Of a stretch of 64,000 bases of DNA, positions 7,829 to 16,127 are shown piece after piece. Position 1 is the first letter of the stretch, and every line of letters starts with the position of its first letter. Source of the DNA: an uncultured Lachnospiraceae bacterium (GTDB lineage: Bacteria > Bacillota > Clostridia > Lachnospirales > Lachnospiraceae); NCBI GenBank assembly GCA_945949085.1, contig CAMFDJ010000004.1:88365-152364 (forward strand). Reading direction: 5' to 3'. The position numbers and the translations under genes are program-made. Below the pieces are notes generated by a model. That model worked only from the letters and a program-made list of their open reading frames with translations. It did not search any database and had not been told where the DNA came from.

Positions 7829-9100
7829 TTAAAAGGAATTGGTGGGGGTGAGGGTGTTTTTGTAGTGATTGATGGTGTCTTGTATGTATTGCTCACATTT
7901 TATTCGAGGTGTTCTATGCTCTAGTATATCCTCGGCACATCCTGACCTGCACATTGGAAATATCGGACAGGTTTTGCATTTCTCCGGTCTTTCTGAGCTG
8001 TATGTTGTATATCTGTTATCAACCTCGTTATGAAATAAACCAGCTTTGCAATTTCCAATGATGTGTTTTGGGTCTCCTATGTGTCTTTCGCATCGGTACA
8101 AGTTTCCATCTGTATCTATATATGCGTTATTCTTATTTATCAAATTGCAACCTCTGGTACAATACCTGTTTTTATAATTTGGTCTCATACCTTTTGATTT
8201 GATGTACTTATTTACCTTGCCAAAATATTCAAAGTATTTACTGTTTGACAATTGCTCTTTGGTGCTGTCACTATAATATATCTCGGCAAAGAATATATCT
8301 ATATTGTCATTACCCGAAAAATACTCTGCTATCTCATCTATGAAATCGTAAACCATATCATAATTTTCTTCTAAAATATTGAGACTAACATCTACATGCA
8401 TGTATTTACTTAATTTCTGTATGTTCTCTATTGTTTTTTCATAAGCATCTTTCGGAGCATTTTTATGATCCAGATGCATTTCTTTTGTACCATCCAGTGT
8501 GACTTTGACACTTGAAATCCTGTCCTTGATGAAATCCTGTATCATGTCATCCGTAATCATGTAGCTATTGGTTACAATATATGAATCATATTTTATGCCA
8601 TTTGCATCACAATATTCTATGAAATAATTACTCAAATCATTGATGATATCCATAGCAAGGGTTGGTTCTCCTCCAAACCACTCCATGTATAATGATTTTG
8701 CACGTGTTTTCTTTAGCATAGATATGACGTATCTTTTTACGTCTTCTATTACTTGTGGTATCATTGTGTTTCTTTCACATAAATAATTTTCAAAACAATA
8801 ACTGCATTTATAATTACATTTCATGGTTGGTGCAATTACCATTGCAATGGCATCATGGTTTCCAAAAATCATGGCTTGCTCATTATTTACAATGCGCTGG
8901 AATTCGTTTAGGTTGTCTGATACCAATATCCCGGATTTGCATAATTTTTGATATTCCGTGCAATCTGGATTTATACACTGATTATTTTTCAATAATTCAT
9001 ATGTCTCTTTTGAAACTTCAATGACACTATTTCTGTATGTGTTGATTATGTAATTTTTGTTATTGTGTTCAAATAATAATTTGTATGCTGTTGGTTTCAT
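7829..9100 (-). CDS. Radical SAM/SPASM peptide maturase 2
   Basis: A 423-residue protein. The radical SAM cluster motif CNYKCSYC puts the cysteines at 95, 99 and 102. The C-terminal SPASM domain has CNLI...GNLYRC, then CKTCPIFPMCRSGC and a last Cys in IKCEQY, enough for two auxiliary iron-sulphur clusters. The first 85 residues may form a leader-binding domain. Enzymes of this type install thioether or carbon-carbon links in ribosomal peptides or mature sulfatases. It overlaps the upstream maturase by 4 bases (ATGA), so the two are translationally coupled. The likely substrates are the divergent SH3-like proteins at 10453-11725, above all the Cys/Asp tail of the second; that pairing is inferred from context. 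Confidence 0.9.
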   Translation of the reverse strand: MKPTAYKLLFEHNNKNYIINTYRNSVIEVSKETYELLKNNQCINPDCTEYQKLCKSGILVSDNLNEFQRIVNNEQAMIFGNHDAIAMVIAPTMKCNYKCSYCFENYLCERNTMIPQVIEDVKRYVISMLKKTRAKSLYMEWFGGEPTLAMDIINDLSNYFIEYCDANGIKYDSYIVTNSYMITDDMIQDFIKDRISSVKVTLDGTKEMHLDHKNAPKDAYEKTIENIQKLSKYMHVDVSLNILEENYDMVYDFIDEIAEYFSGNDNIDIFFAEIYYSDSTKEQLSNSKYFEYFGKVNKYIKSKGMRPNYKNRYCTRGCNLINKNNAYIDTDGNLYRCERHIGDPKHIIGNCKAGLFHNEVDNRYTTYSSERPEKCKTCPIFPMCRSGCAEDILEHRTPRIKCEQYIQDTINHYKNTLTPTNSF

Positions 9101-10407
9101 TCCTTATTGTTCCTCATTTTTTCTTTCTTATACTTCGCATACAATCTGATATTTTCTTTGTAGTTTTCCATGAGAAAATCGCAGTTCACAGAGATATGCT
9201 CTACATCTCTGTCTGTGATACAGTTAATCAGACATCTTGGCAGTAAACGGCATGACAGACATTTGGGTGGGATATTTGGTTTCATCCAGATATCACGCTG
9301 GCTGTCTTTGTAGATACCCTCTGTCACAGAACCGATTTTATACTGCTCATTGCCAAGCAGATGTTCACAGCAGTACAGACTGCCATCGGGTGTGATACAC
9401 CAGTGGTTTTCACGACATGCTTCACATCCTGTTGAATGGGCAGGGAAACCTACATTTGAGTATAAGTTTTTCTTTTCATCATTTATGTAACATGTTGTGT
9501 CATGATAGATTTTGTTATAATCATCTGCATCCACCGATGTCGTGTCGGTCGCGTCTTCTGTGTACTGTTGTACCCATGCTGTGTAAAAGCCGACGTGGAT
9601 ATTTTGTGCATCCAGATAATCCGCCAGCTGTTTGACCTCATCTTTGTTATAATCCGCCACATTCATCCGCACAGATATGTTGATATATTTTGTAGCTGTT
9701 TTGATATTCTCTATGACCTTGTAAAAATCTTCTTCCCTGCATCCTTTCATTTTGGCATATGTCTTAGGCATTCCGTCAATCGTTATCTGCATTCTTTTTA
9801 TACCCAGTTCTGACAGCCTTTTTGCATAGTCCTCTGATAACAATAATCCATTTGTGATAATAAGCTGGTTAAGCGCAATGCCATCCTCTCTGGCAAAATC
9901 ACGGTTGATTTTGTGTACCAGTTTTTCAATCGCATCCATATGTAAAAGCGGTTCTCCCCCGAACCACTTAATCACAAATCGTTTTACACCCTTAAATGCC
10001 TTTGATACACGTTTCATAAAAAGCACGGTATCCTCAATCGTTTTGTCCGACATAAAGTCATTGCATAATAAATCTCTGTTGTGCTCAAAACAGTAGACAC
10101 ATTTGTAATTGCAGGACATCGTCGGAGCAATCACAAACCAGAGCGTTTCACACTCTATACTGTGGTTCTTTTGGTAGGCATCTATCAGCATGTCTTTTGT
10201 TTCGTCTGTTTCCTGCTCTGTGACCAGATGATGTTTTATCGCCCGTGCAGGCAGTTCATTTTCTGCCAGATTTTGTCTGCCCTCTATCAGCGCATATTCT
10301 TCTTTGGATAACCAGACAAAGCTGTTGTGTAAACTGTTTGCAATTAGTATCTTTTCAGATTCGGTAAAAATTGGTATATTATATTTAGATTCTTTGTATG
10401 TTTTCAT
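9097..10407 (-). CDS. Radical SAM/SPASM peptide maturase 1
   Basis: About 436 residues and paralogous to the downstream maturase. The CNYKCVYC motif (Cys 99, 103, 106 from this start) binds the SAM cluster. The SPASM part includes CITPDGSLYCC, CLSCRLLPRCLINC and a final VNCDF, so two auxiliary clusters are expected. The ATG at 10407 is preferred; reading can extend to a TTG at 10425, but neither has a clear ribosome-binding site, which is odd. Only 45 bases separate this start from the divergent substrate-candidate operon, so both must share a very compact control region. Function by family: radical modification of a peptide; the exact chemistry is unknown. Confidence 0.9.
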   Translation of the reverse strand: MKTYKESKYNIPIFTESEKILIANSLHNSFVWLSKEEYALIEGRQNLAENELPARAIKHHLVTEQETDETKDMLIDAYQKNHSIECETLWFVIAPTMSCNYKCVYCFEHNRDLLCNDFMSDKTIEDTVLFMKRVSKAFKGVKRFVIKWFGGEPLLHMDAIEKLVHKINRDFAREDGIALNQLIITNGLLLSEDYAKRLSELGIKRMQITIDGMPKTYAKMKGCREEDFYKVIENIKTATKYINISVRMNVADYNKDEVKQLADYLDAQNIHVGFYTAWVQQYTEDATDTTSVDADDYNKIYHDTTCYINDEKKNLYSNVGFPAHSTGCEACRENHWCITPDGSLYCCEHLLGNEQYKIGSVTEGIYKDSQRDIWMKPNIPPKCLSCRLLPRCLINCITDRDVEHISVNCDFLMENYKENIRLYAKYKKEKMRNNKE

Positions 10408-10452
10408 ACTTAGATAATAGTACAAATCAAATGATAAGGAAAGGCTGAAAAT

Positions 10453-10965
10453 ATGAAAGCAAAAATCCTAACTGCTGTGCTTGGGATAGTTTTAATCGCA
10501 GGTATCGGCACAAGTATCTATTTTGCAGTTGATAATAACAAAACGCAGTCTGTGGTTGCAGAGGTTACCGCAGATGCCGATAAAATAGCCAGTACAAACG
10601 ACGAACAATCTGCCGACGTTCAAAAGCTCAAAGATGACTATGACGATGCACAGAAAAACGGGCAGGATTTGGTTGCGACTTTAGAGAATGCAGAGATGCA
10701 ACAGGATGCCATGTACCGTACAGAAAACGGTTATGTACTGGAAACGATAGCCGAAACCTCGGCAAAAATATCTGTTGAGCAGGCAGACGTTTTACTTGGT
10801 GCATCAGATGAATATGATGTAGCAGAAACACTTGCAAAAGATACACAAATCATCGTGGATGCTAAAGCAACCAACCAGACGGAAGTATTCTATCGTATCA
10901 AAGATACGACGCATTTTGTGAGTGAAAAATCCATTGAATTAGGAGGTACAGACGATGAAGAATAA
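10453..10965 (+). CDS. Anchored coiled-coil/SH3-like protein, Cys-free
   Basis: A 170-residue protein with one N-terminal membrane segment or signal anchor (about 4-25), an acidic helical region likely to form a coiled coil (about 40-95) and a C-terminal SH3-like fold (GYVLE... to YRIKD). It has no cysteine. It is a paralogue of the next gene: the GYV-x-E start, the DY-x-VAE-x-L turn and the YRI/YVI strand line up. AAGGAAAGG lies upstream of the ATG. Its 3' end overlaps the next gene by 11 bases. It may be a partner or an earlier form of the modified protein that lacks the tail. Confidence 0.8.
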   Translation: MKAKILTAVLGIVLIAGIGTSIYFAVDNNKTQSVVAEVTADADKIASTNDEQSADVQKLKDDYDDAQKNGQDLVATLENAEMQQDAMYRTENGYVLETIAETSAKISVEQADVLLGASDEYDVAETLAKDTQIIVDAKATNQTEVFYRIKDTTHFVSEKSIELGGTDDEE

Positions 10966-11725
10966 AGTTGTAAATGCAGTCCTTGGAATATCAGCTGTAG
11001 CATCTGTTGGTGTCAGCGGTTTTTTGTATAGCGAAAATGTAAATCTGAATAACGAACTGGCAGACGTACAGAGTGCGCTCACACAGGAACAGGAAACGCA
11101 GGCTGAAAATGAAAAGATTCTGTCTGAATATGCATTACTCATTGACGAATGCAATGAAAACGCCAAACACGCACAGGCATCACTTGATGAACTGCACGAA
11201 AAAATGAACCACATGGAAATCATCGAGGGATATGTCATTGAACCTGTTGATAATGAGACGATGTATGTGCAGGAAAATACGAACCTTAGAATCGGACCGA
11301 GTACGGATTATAAAGTTGCCGAGGAAATTGATAAGAATACTGAGGTAACCGTCATCGGCAAAGTAACCAACGCAGAAGGAAAGACATGGTATGTAATAAG
11401 TTCAGCAGATGAAGATAAAATAGAAACAGGTGTAAATGACACAAACATCCTTGAACCAAATGAAGATGGTACAGAAAGAATGCACCACATGATTAGTGCA
11501 AGTTTACTTGCTGATACAAAGCCAGCACCAGTAAAACCTAAAACACAAAGTAATAATGCAGGTAACTCAGGTAGTGCAGCAGCACCTTCTCAGCCAGCAG
11601 CTCCTAGTACTCCATCATGTGATTGTGACTGCGATTGTGATACATCATGTAATGATGTTGGTTGTGACATTGCTAGTTGTAATGACAGTGCTGGAATTAC
11701 AAATAACATAATCACCGAATGGTAA
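10955..11725 (+). CDS. Anchored SH3 protein with Cys/Asp-rich tail, putative RiPP-like substrate
   Basis: A 256-residue protein: an N-terminal signal or anchor (about 5-25), a Gln/Glu-rich coiled coil (30-90), a bacterial SH3 domain with the hallmark TNLRIGPSTDYKV (about 108-120) and a Pro/Ala/Ser linker (about 178-220). The C-terminal tail has seven cysteines at 222, 224, 226, 228, 232, 237 and 242, mostly followed by Asp (CDCDCDCD, then CND, CD, CND). Cys next to acidic acceptors is a hallmark of thioether-forming radical SAM substrates such as ranthipeptides. Two SPASM maturases are encoded divergently 45-550 bases away. I infer that the tail is crosslinked and then displayed or released outside the membrane; no protease or exporter is encoded nearby. 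Confidence 0.82.
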   Translation: MKNKVVNAVLGISAVASVGVSGFLYSENVNLNNELADVQSALTQEQETQAENEKILSEYALLIDECNENAKHAQASLDELHEKMNHMEIIEGYVIEPVDNETMYVQENTNLRIGPSTDYKVAEEIDKNTEVTVIGKVTNAEGKTWYVISSADEDKIETGVNDTNILEPNEDGTERMHHMISASLLADTKPAPVKPKTQSNNAGNSGSAAAPSQPAAPSTPSCDCDCDCDTSCNDVGCDIASCNDSAGITNNIITEW

Positions 11726-12226
11726 TCACTTTTTCACAACTAACATTATAGTATACAAAAAGCAAATTGAATAATGCCCTACTGCACGCATAGTGCTAGC
11801 GTTTGGCTGACTGCCGTAAGCGCATAAGCGTAGCGGAGCAAGCGTTGCGGTAGGCATCAGACGGGCGCGTTAAGGCACTAAGTGCATCTGGGCAATACCT
11901 TCGCCAAGGGGGTGCATGGTCTAGTATTACCCATGCACCTTTGTGTTCTGTGTTCATCTCTTGCAAATCCTTATTTTATGGGCGTTACCGCTCTTTCATC
12001 TCAACACAGCTGTCTCCGTTTTGCTGTGTTTGTGTTCAATTCTTGTGTTTTCCCCAAAAATTTGATTTATTTCAAATATTATATCAATTTTTTATATAGT
12101 ATGATAATACCATCAGCTGATACATACAACTACTGCCTAAATCAAAAAGAAAGAACAAGATTTTTTGCCACAGAAATAAAAGACACCCAAATCAGAAAAA
12201 GCGTTATATCTTGATGGTATAATCGC
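11726..12226. other. Non-coding stretch with structured segments inside the island
   Basis: About 500 bases without a convincing gene. The part 11800-11865 can fold into a long imperfect hairpin (CTGACTGCCG near 11805 against CGGTAGGCATCAG near 11851). A clean 9-bp hairpin GGTGCATGG / CCATGCACC spans 11911-11939 and is followed by TTTG, a possible weak terminator for the SH3 operon. The rest (11960-12226) is AT-rich leader in front of the integrase. Confidence 0.5.
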
Positions 12227-13426
12227 ATGATTCAAAATGAAATTCTATTGAAAAACAACTTAATAACACTTATATTAGAACTAGCAGACAACACGCATGA
12301 TTTATCTATGACAAAACAATTGAAAGATATTCTTGCGGTACTGCACCCGTACAAAATAACAGCACCAAAATCCAACGGGAAACGGTGGCAGACTTATGTA
12401 AAAAATAAAGACGGATGCAGAAAGCTGGTTCAAGCACCTACAGAACATGAACTGCTTGTGAAACTTGCAGAACATTACTGTATCAATGAGAACCTTGAAA
12501 ATTTAACATTTTATAATCTTTTTCTGGAATGGTTGGAATATTATAAAAGTATTTCCGAGAGTATGAATACCTCAAAGAGACATTTGCAACGCTACAACAA
12601 ATACTTTGCAACATCCAAACTCCACAATATGAAACTGAAAAATATTGATGAGATTATTTTGGAACAGGAATGCAACCGCATTATCAAAGAAAATAATCTG
12701 ACACGAAAAGAATGGACGAATGCAAAGACAATTCTCAACGGTATGTACAAATATGCTATCCGCAAAAAATACATTTCCGAAAATCCGCTTACAAATGTCA
12801 TGATTACTGTGAAATATAAACAGGTAATCAAAAAGACTGGAAAAACAGAGACATATAACACCGAGGAACTAAAAGCACTCAATGATTATTTGGACACCAT
12901 GTATGCAGAAACGCATGACAGCTCTTTTATTGCTGTGAAACTAAATTTCCTGTTAGGTCTTAGGGTGTCTGAACTGGTCGCCTTAAAATGGGATGATATT
13001 GAGGATGAAAAGCATATTCATGTGATGCGTGAGGAAGTACGCAATCAAGAGACTGGCGAGCTTCTTGTTGTTGACCACACAAAAACAAATCAAGATAGAT
13101 TTGTTGCGCTGATTCCAAAAGGCTACGAGCTGTTGTCAAAACTTGAGCATCAAAACGAATACATTTTTGTTCGTGATAACAAAAGACTGACAGCCAGACA
13201 GATTGCATACGTTTTGGAAAAATATGCCGAGCGCATGGGATTACATACAAAATCAACTCATAAGATGCGTAAAACCTATGCCAGTTTATTAAATGCAAAC
13301 GGTGTCCCATTAGACCACATCAGAGAACAGCTTGGTCACAACAATTTATCTACTACTCTGGGATACATTTATAATCCATTAACAGAAAAAGAAACATTTG
13401 ACTTGATTGTGAATGCATTACAGTGA
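12227..13426 (+). CDS. Tyrosine recombinase/integrase
   Basis: A 399-residue phage-type integrase: an N-terminal arm-binding region (KRWQTYVKNKDG), a SAM-like core-binding domain (about 85-185) and a catalytic domain. Catalytic residues are visible: Arg in GLRVSEL, Lys in HTKTNQD, HKMR (HxxR), His in LGHNN and the nucleophile Tyr in TTLGYIY. It reads toward the tRNA-Gly 3' end, whose duplicated tail marks the island. A perfect TATAAT lies only 3 bases before the first ATG and there is no Shine-Dalgarno site, so translation is leaderless or starts further in. No excisionase gene was found. Confidence 0.93.
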   Translation: MIQNEILLKNNLITLILELADNTHDLSMTKQLKDILAVLHPYKITAPKSNGKRWQTYVKNKDGCRKLVQAPTEHELLVKLAEHYCINENLENLTFYNLFLEWLEYYKSISESMNTSKRHLQRYNKYFATSKLHNMKLKNIDEIILEQECNRIIKENNLTRKEWTNAKTILNGMYKYAIRKKYISENPLTNVMITVKYKQVIKKTGKTETYNTEELKALNDYLDTMYAETHDSSFIAVKLNFLLGLRVSELVALKWDDIEDEKHIHVMREEVRNQETGELLVVDHTKTNQDRFVALIPKGYELLSKLEHQNEYIFVRDNKRLTARQIAYVLEKYAERMGLHTKSTHKMRKTYASLLNANGVPLDHIREQLGHNNLSTTLGYIYNPLTEKETFDLIVNALQ

Positions 13427-13487
13427 TTTTTACAGTAAAAAATGTCCTGCTTTCAACTGCATTCAAATTTAGAAGCACAAAAAAACA

Positions 13488-13518
13488 GCGGAAACACTGA
13501 TAAATTCAATGTTTCCGC
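13488..13518 (-). terminator. Terminator of the tRNA-Gly operon
   Basis: An 8-bp stem GCGGAAAC / GTTTCCGC is followed on the minus strand by TG and a run of seven T, 14 bases after the tRNA-Gly(GCC) 3' end. It lies inside the island end, so the element seems to bring its own terminator for the tRNA genes. Confidence 0.8.
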
Positions 13519-13529
13519 ATCTTTTGAAA

Positions 13530-13542
13530 AGAGCGCGAGACG
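13530..13542. repeat. attachment-site repeat, right copy
   Basis: AGAGCGCGAGACG covers the acceptor-arm end of tRNA-Gly(GCC) and matches 7674-7686 exactly. Confidence 0.75.
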
Positions 13543-13604
13543 GGACTCGAACCCGCGGCCTCGACCTTGGCAAGGTCGCGCTCCACCAACTGAGCCACTC
13601 GCGC
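13532..13604 (-). tRNA. tRNA-Gly (anticodon GCC)
   Basis: 73 bases with a perfect 7-bp acceptor stem GCGCGAG / CTCGCGC, a TTGCCAA anticodon loop and GGTTCGAGTCCC in the T arm. CCA is not encoded. Its 3' end is the integration target of the island at 7674-13542. Confidence 0.97.
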
Positions 13605-13653
13605 ATTTTATATCATTTGGAATACTGCAAATGCCGCCACGCATTTTTTCCAA

Positions 13654-13724
13654 AGCGGGTGATGGGAATCGAACCCACGTATCCAGCTTGGAAGGCTGGT
13701 GTTCTACCATTGAACTACACCCGC
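13654..13724 (-). tRNA. tRNA-Gly (anticodon TCC)
   Basis: 71 bases with acceptor stem GCGGGTG / CACCCGC, a CTTCCAA anticodon loop and GGTTCGATTCCC in the T arm. It lies 49 bases upstream of tRNA-Gly(GCC) and is probably on the same transcript. Confidence 0.97.
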
Positions 13725-13899
13725 AAATCAAGGTTGTTACTCGCTACGAACAGATAAAATCTTATCATATCCTTTTTTCAAAGTCAACCTCAATTTTTAA
13801 CTTTTCCAAACTTTCCGGAAGTTTCCGAAAAATCAACTTTTTTATTGCAAATCAGTTCGTGCCGGATCTTTGACCGCTTCTTTGATGCGCCTCTTTGCC

Positions 13900-15828
13900 T
13901 TATGCCCCCACCTCATTAAACTGTGTCACGAAGGACACAAAATCCTGCTCCGGAACAGGTTTTGAAAAATAATATCCCTGCAAATATTCAATGCCAAGCT
14001 CTTCCATCATTTCCTTCTGCTCTTTTGTCTCAATCCCTTCTGCCACACTTTTCATATTCATCTGCTTGATCATGGCAACGGAACTCAAAAATATAATTTT
14101 CCCTTTATGAGAGCAATCGGCAGATGCGATCATGGATTTATCAAATTTAATCATATCCAGGGGCAGCTCCATAATCGCACTCATATTGGAATAGCCCGTC
14201 CCGAAATCATCCAGTGAAAACGTAATTCCTTTGCTGTATAGTTTCTGCATATTTCGGATCAGCATGATGGGGGAACTGTTTGCGGCAGTTTCCGTAATCT
14301 CCAGATTGATGCTTTCACTTGTAATATGATACCGCTGCATAATAGAAAGCAATCTTTCCGCCAGTTCCTCCTGCATGCATTGTACCACGGAGAGATTCAC
14401 CTCCACATAGTGGATGCCCAGCTTGTCCGTCTGCTGTTCTGCCAGGAATCTGCATACCTTTTCAAATACAATGTCTCCGATTTCCAAAATGGAACCGTTA
14501 TTCTCCGCTACAACAATGAACTCGTCCGGCGGGATAAATCCAAGTTCCGGATCATTCAGACGAAGCAGAGCCTCTGCCGAAGTGATTTTTTTCTCGCGCG
14601 TGGAATAAATTGGCTGATAATATACCTCAAAACCATCTGTTGCAATGGCACGCTTGATGGCCGCTTCCACCTGCATCCTGCGCTTGGTCATCGAAATTGT
14701 TGTATCCTTTGCCTGCAGATATTGCTTATTTTTATTGACAGGGTCTTTCAGGTAATCCTTAAATGCCTGAATCCCTTCGATGGTGTCAGCATCCTTGGGA
14801 ATATGAAGCTCCAAAAGGCGCATTTTCATATAGAGCTCCGAATCCTCATAGACCCATGGACGATCAAACCGACTTCTGATCTGCCCTGCAAAGGTCTGTA
14901 GCTCCCCTTCATCCACAGTGTTCTTCATCACTGCAAACACATTTCCCCCAAGATAAAACGTATAATCCTCCGACTGACTGCCAAGGTATTTTCCAATGAC
15001 AGTCAGAAAGCCGTCCACCTTGGAAACACCGATTGCCTGATTCATCAGCGCTACATTTTCTATATATACCAAAAAGACACTGCACGGATTTTTTCCTGTG
15101 ATCTGCAGATTGAAAATATGCATAAAGGAATTGTAATTGGGAATCCCGATTTTGGCGTCTACTCCCTCCGCCGGCTTCTGAATGACAAACAATGTCAGCA
15201 GAATACAAAGTGAGATTGCAAATACGGAAATATACAGCTGCGGCATCAGCATCTGGATAAGGGAGCTTCCACAACCTAAAACCACAAAAAGATACACAAC
15301 AATCTTATGTACTGTCGAAAGGTTATCCTGCAGATATCGGAGTGTATAGACCACGCCGAAAAACATATAGTAAAAGGAAATGGCATAAAGCATAATCTGA
15401 CCGCTGCCTCTGAAATACTGCAGGTTTGCATCATAATAGAAGATAGCTTTGGTCAATGGATTCGAGAGAACGATCAAATACAGCATCGCAATCGGTATCA
15501 GCAGTAACAGTTTTTCTTTTCTGCTGATAACGGCAAAACTGTTCTTTTTTAAAGAAACGGTATAGAGCGCATAAGTGAACGGTGTCGTATTCAATGCGAG
15601 AAAATAACAGTAAGAGGTCAACTGATGATAAAGCATAGGAAAAGCAGGGGCATGCGCAGTTCCGTAAACATCCAGTATGTCCGATAAGCCTGCCACGAGC
15701 GCTGTAACGATCATCCCTGTAAATACTCTGCTCTGCAGAATAATTTTATTCTGATTGACCATATGCATGGCAATAACGCACAGCAAAACCGCTATTGCAG
15801 CCATATCAAAGCTTATGTTAGGTTCCAT
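13900..15828 (-). CDS. Membrane EAL phosphodiesterase with degenerate GGDEF
   Basis: 642 residues. Seven or so membrane segments (1-215) form a sensor module. A GGDEF-like domain (about 225-360) carries LGGNVF in place of GGDEF, so it cannot make cyclic di-GMP but may bind GTP. The EAL domain (about 385-635) is intact: EALLR at 419-423 and DDFGTGYS near 550. Expected activity: hydrolysis of cyclic di-GMP to pGpG, tuned by a membrane signal. Start: AAGGAGAAG before the ATG. It lies between tRNA genes, alone in its transcript, and opposes the cyclase at 4031-5350. Confidence 0.93.
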   Translation of the reverse strand: MEPNISFDMAAIAVLLCVIAMHMVNQNKIILQSRVFTGMIVTALVAGLSDILDVYGTAHAPAFPMLYHQLTSYCYFLALNTTPFTYALYTVSLKKNSFAVISRKEKLLLLIPIAMLYLIVLSNPLTKAIFYYDANLQYFRGSGQIMLYAISFYYMFFGVVYTLRYLQDNLSTVHKIVVYLFVVLGCGSSLIQMLMPQLYISVFAISLCILLTLFVIQKPAEGVDAKIGIPNYNSFMHIFNLQITGKNPCSVFLVYIENVALMNQAIGVSKVDGFLTVIGKYLGSQSEDYTFYLGGNVFAVMKNTVDEGELQTFAGQIRSRFDRPWVYEDSELYMKMRLLELHIPKDADTIEGIQAFKDYLKDPVNKNKQYLQAKDTTISMTKRRMQVEAAIKRAIATDGFEVYYQPIYSTREKKITSAEALLRLNDPELGFIPPDEFIVVAENNGSILEIGDIVFEKVCRFLAEQQTDKLGIHYVEVNLSVVQCMQEELAERLLSIMQRYHITSESINLEITETAANSSPIMLIRNMQKLYSKGITFSLDDFGTGYSNMSAIMELPLDMIKFDKSMIASADCSHKGKIIFLSSVAMIKQMNMKSVAEGIETKEQKEMMEELGIEYLQGYYFSKPVPEQDFVSFVTQFNEVGA

Positions 15829-15903
15829 GCGGCTTCTCCTTCCTCTTTTGCATCATAATGATGTATTTACTATACCATAAAATATATGTTTGCAACAGAA
15901 AAA

Positions 15904-15926
15904 AGAGCATTCCGATGGAATACTCT
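15904..15926 (-). terminator. Terminator after tRNA-Phe
   Basis: AGAGTATTCC / GGAATGCTCT stem (one G-T pair) with a 3-base loop, followed on the minus strand by six T. Confidence 0.88.
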
Positions 15927-15934
15927 CTGAAAAA

Positions 15935-16007
<73 letters not shown>

Positions 16008-16127
16008 TTGCAACGATTGTTACCGTTGCAATCATAGCCAATTTTCCGACATTTGTCAAGAAAAATGATTGTTTTTCTACCTTTTCTGACGATAAAACCG
16101 GTATACCGGAGAACTGTGCCATGAGAA

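Larger units (their letters stand above)
7674..13542. mobile_element. tRNA-Gly integrated mini-island with radical SAM cargo
   Basis: The 13-bp direct repeat AGAGCGCGAGACG occurs at 7674-7686 and 13530-13542. The right copy is the 3' end of tRNA-Gly(GCC), the classic target of tyrosine integrases. An integrase gene (12227-13426) sits 104 bases inside the right end. The cargo is two radical SAM/SPASM genes and two SH3-like anchored proteins, all more AT-rich than the flanks. No replication, conjugation or phage genes are present, so it is a satellite-type or degraded element. The boundaries rest on the repeat and tRNA logic and have not been verified against an empty site. Confidence 0.78.

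Noticed and set aside
11882..12214. 110-codon plus-strand frame with several Cys between the SH3 operon and the integrase
   Set aside because: No ribosome-binding site, an amino-acid composition typical of AT-rich non-coding DNA, and its 5' part overlaps a hairpin. I see no sign that it is a peptide substrate.
16098..16109. Perfect palindrome CCGGTATACCGG after the histidine kinase gene
   Set aside because: Followed by only TTTT on the minus strand and without a loop; a weak terminator at best, too short to claim.
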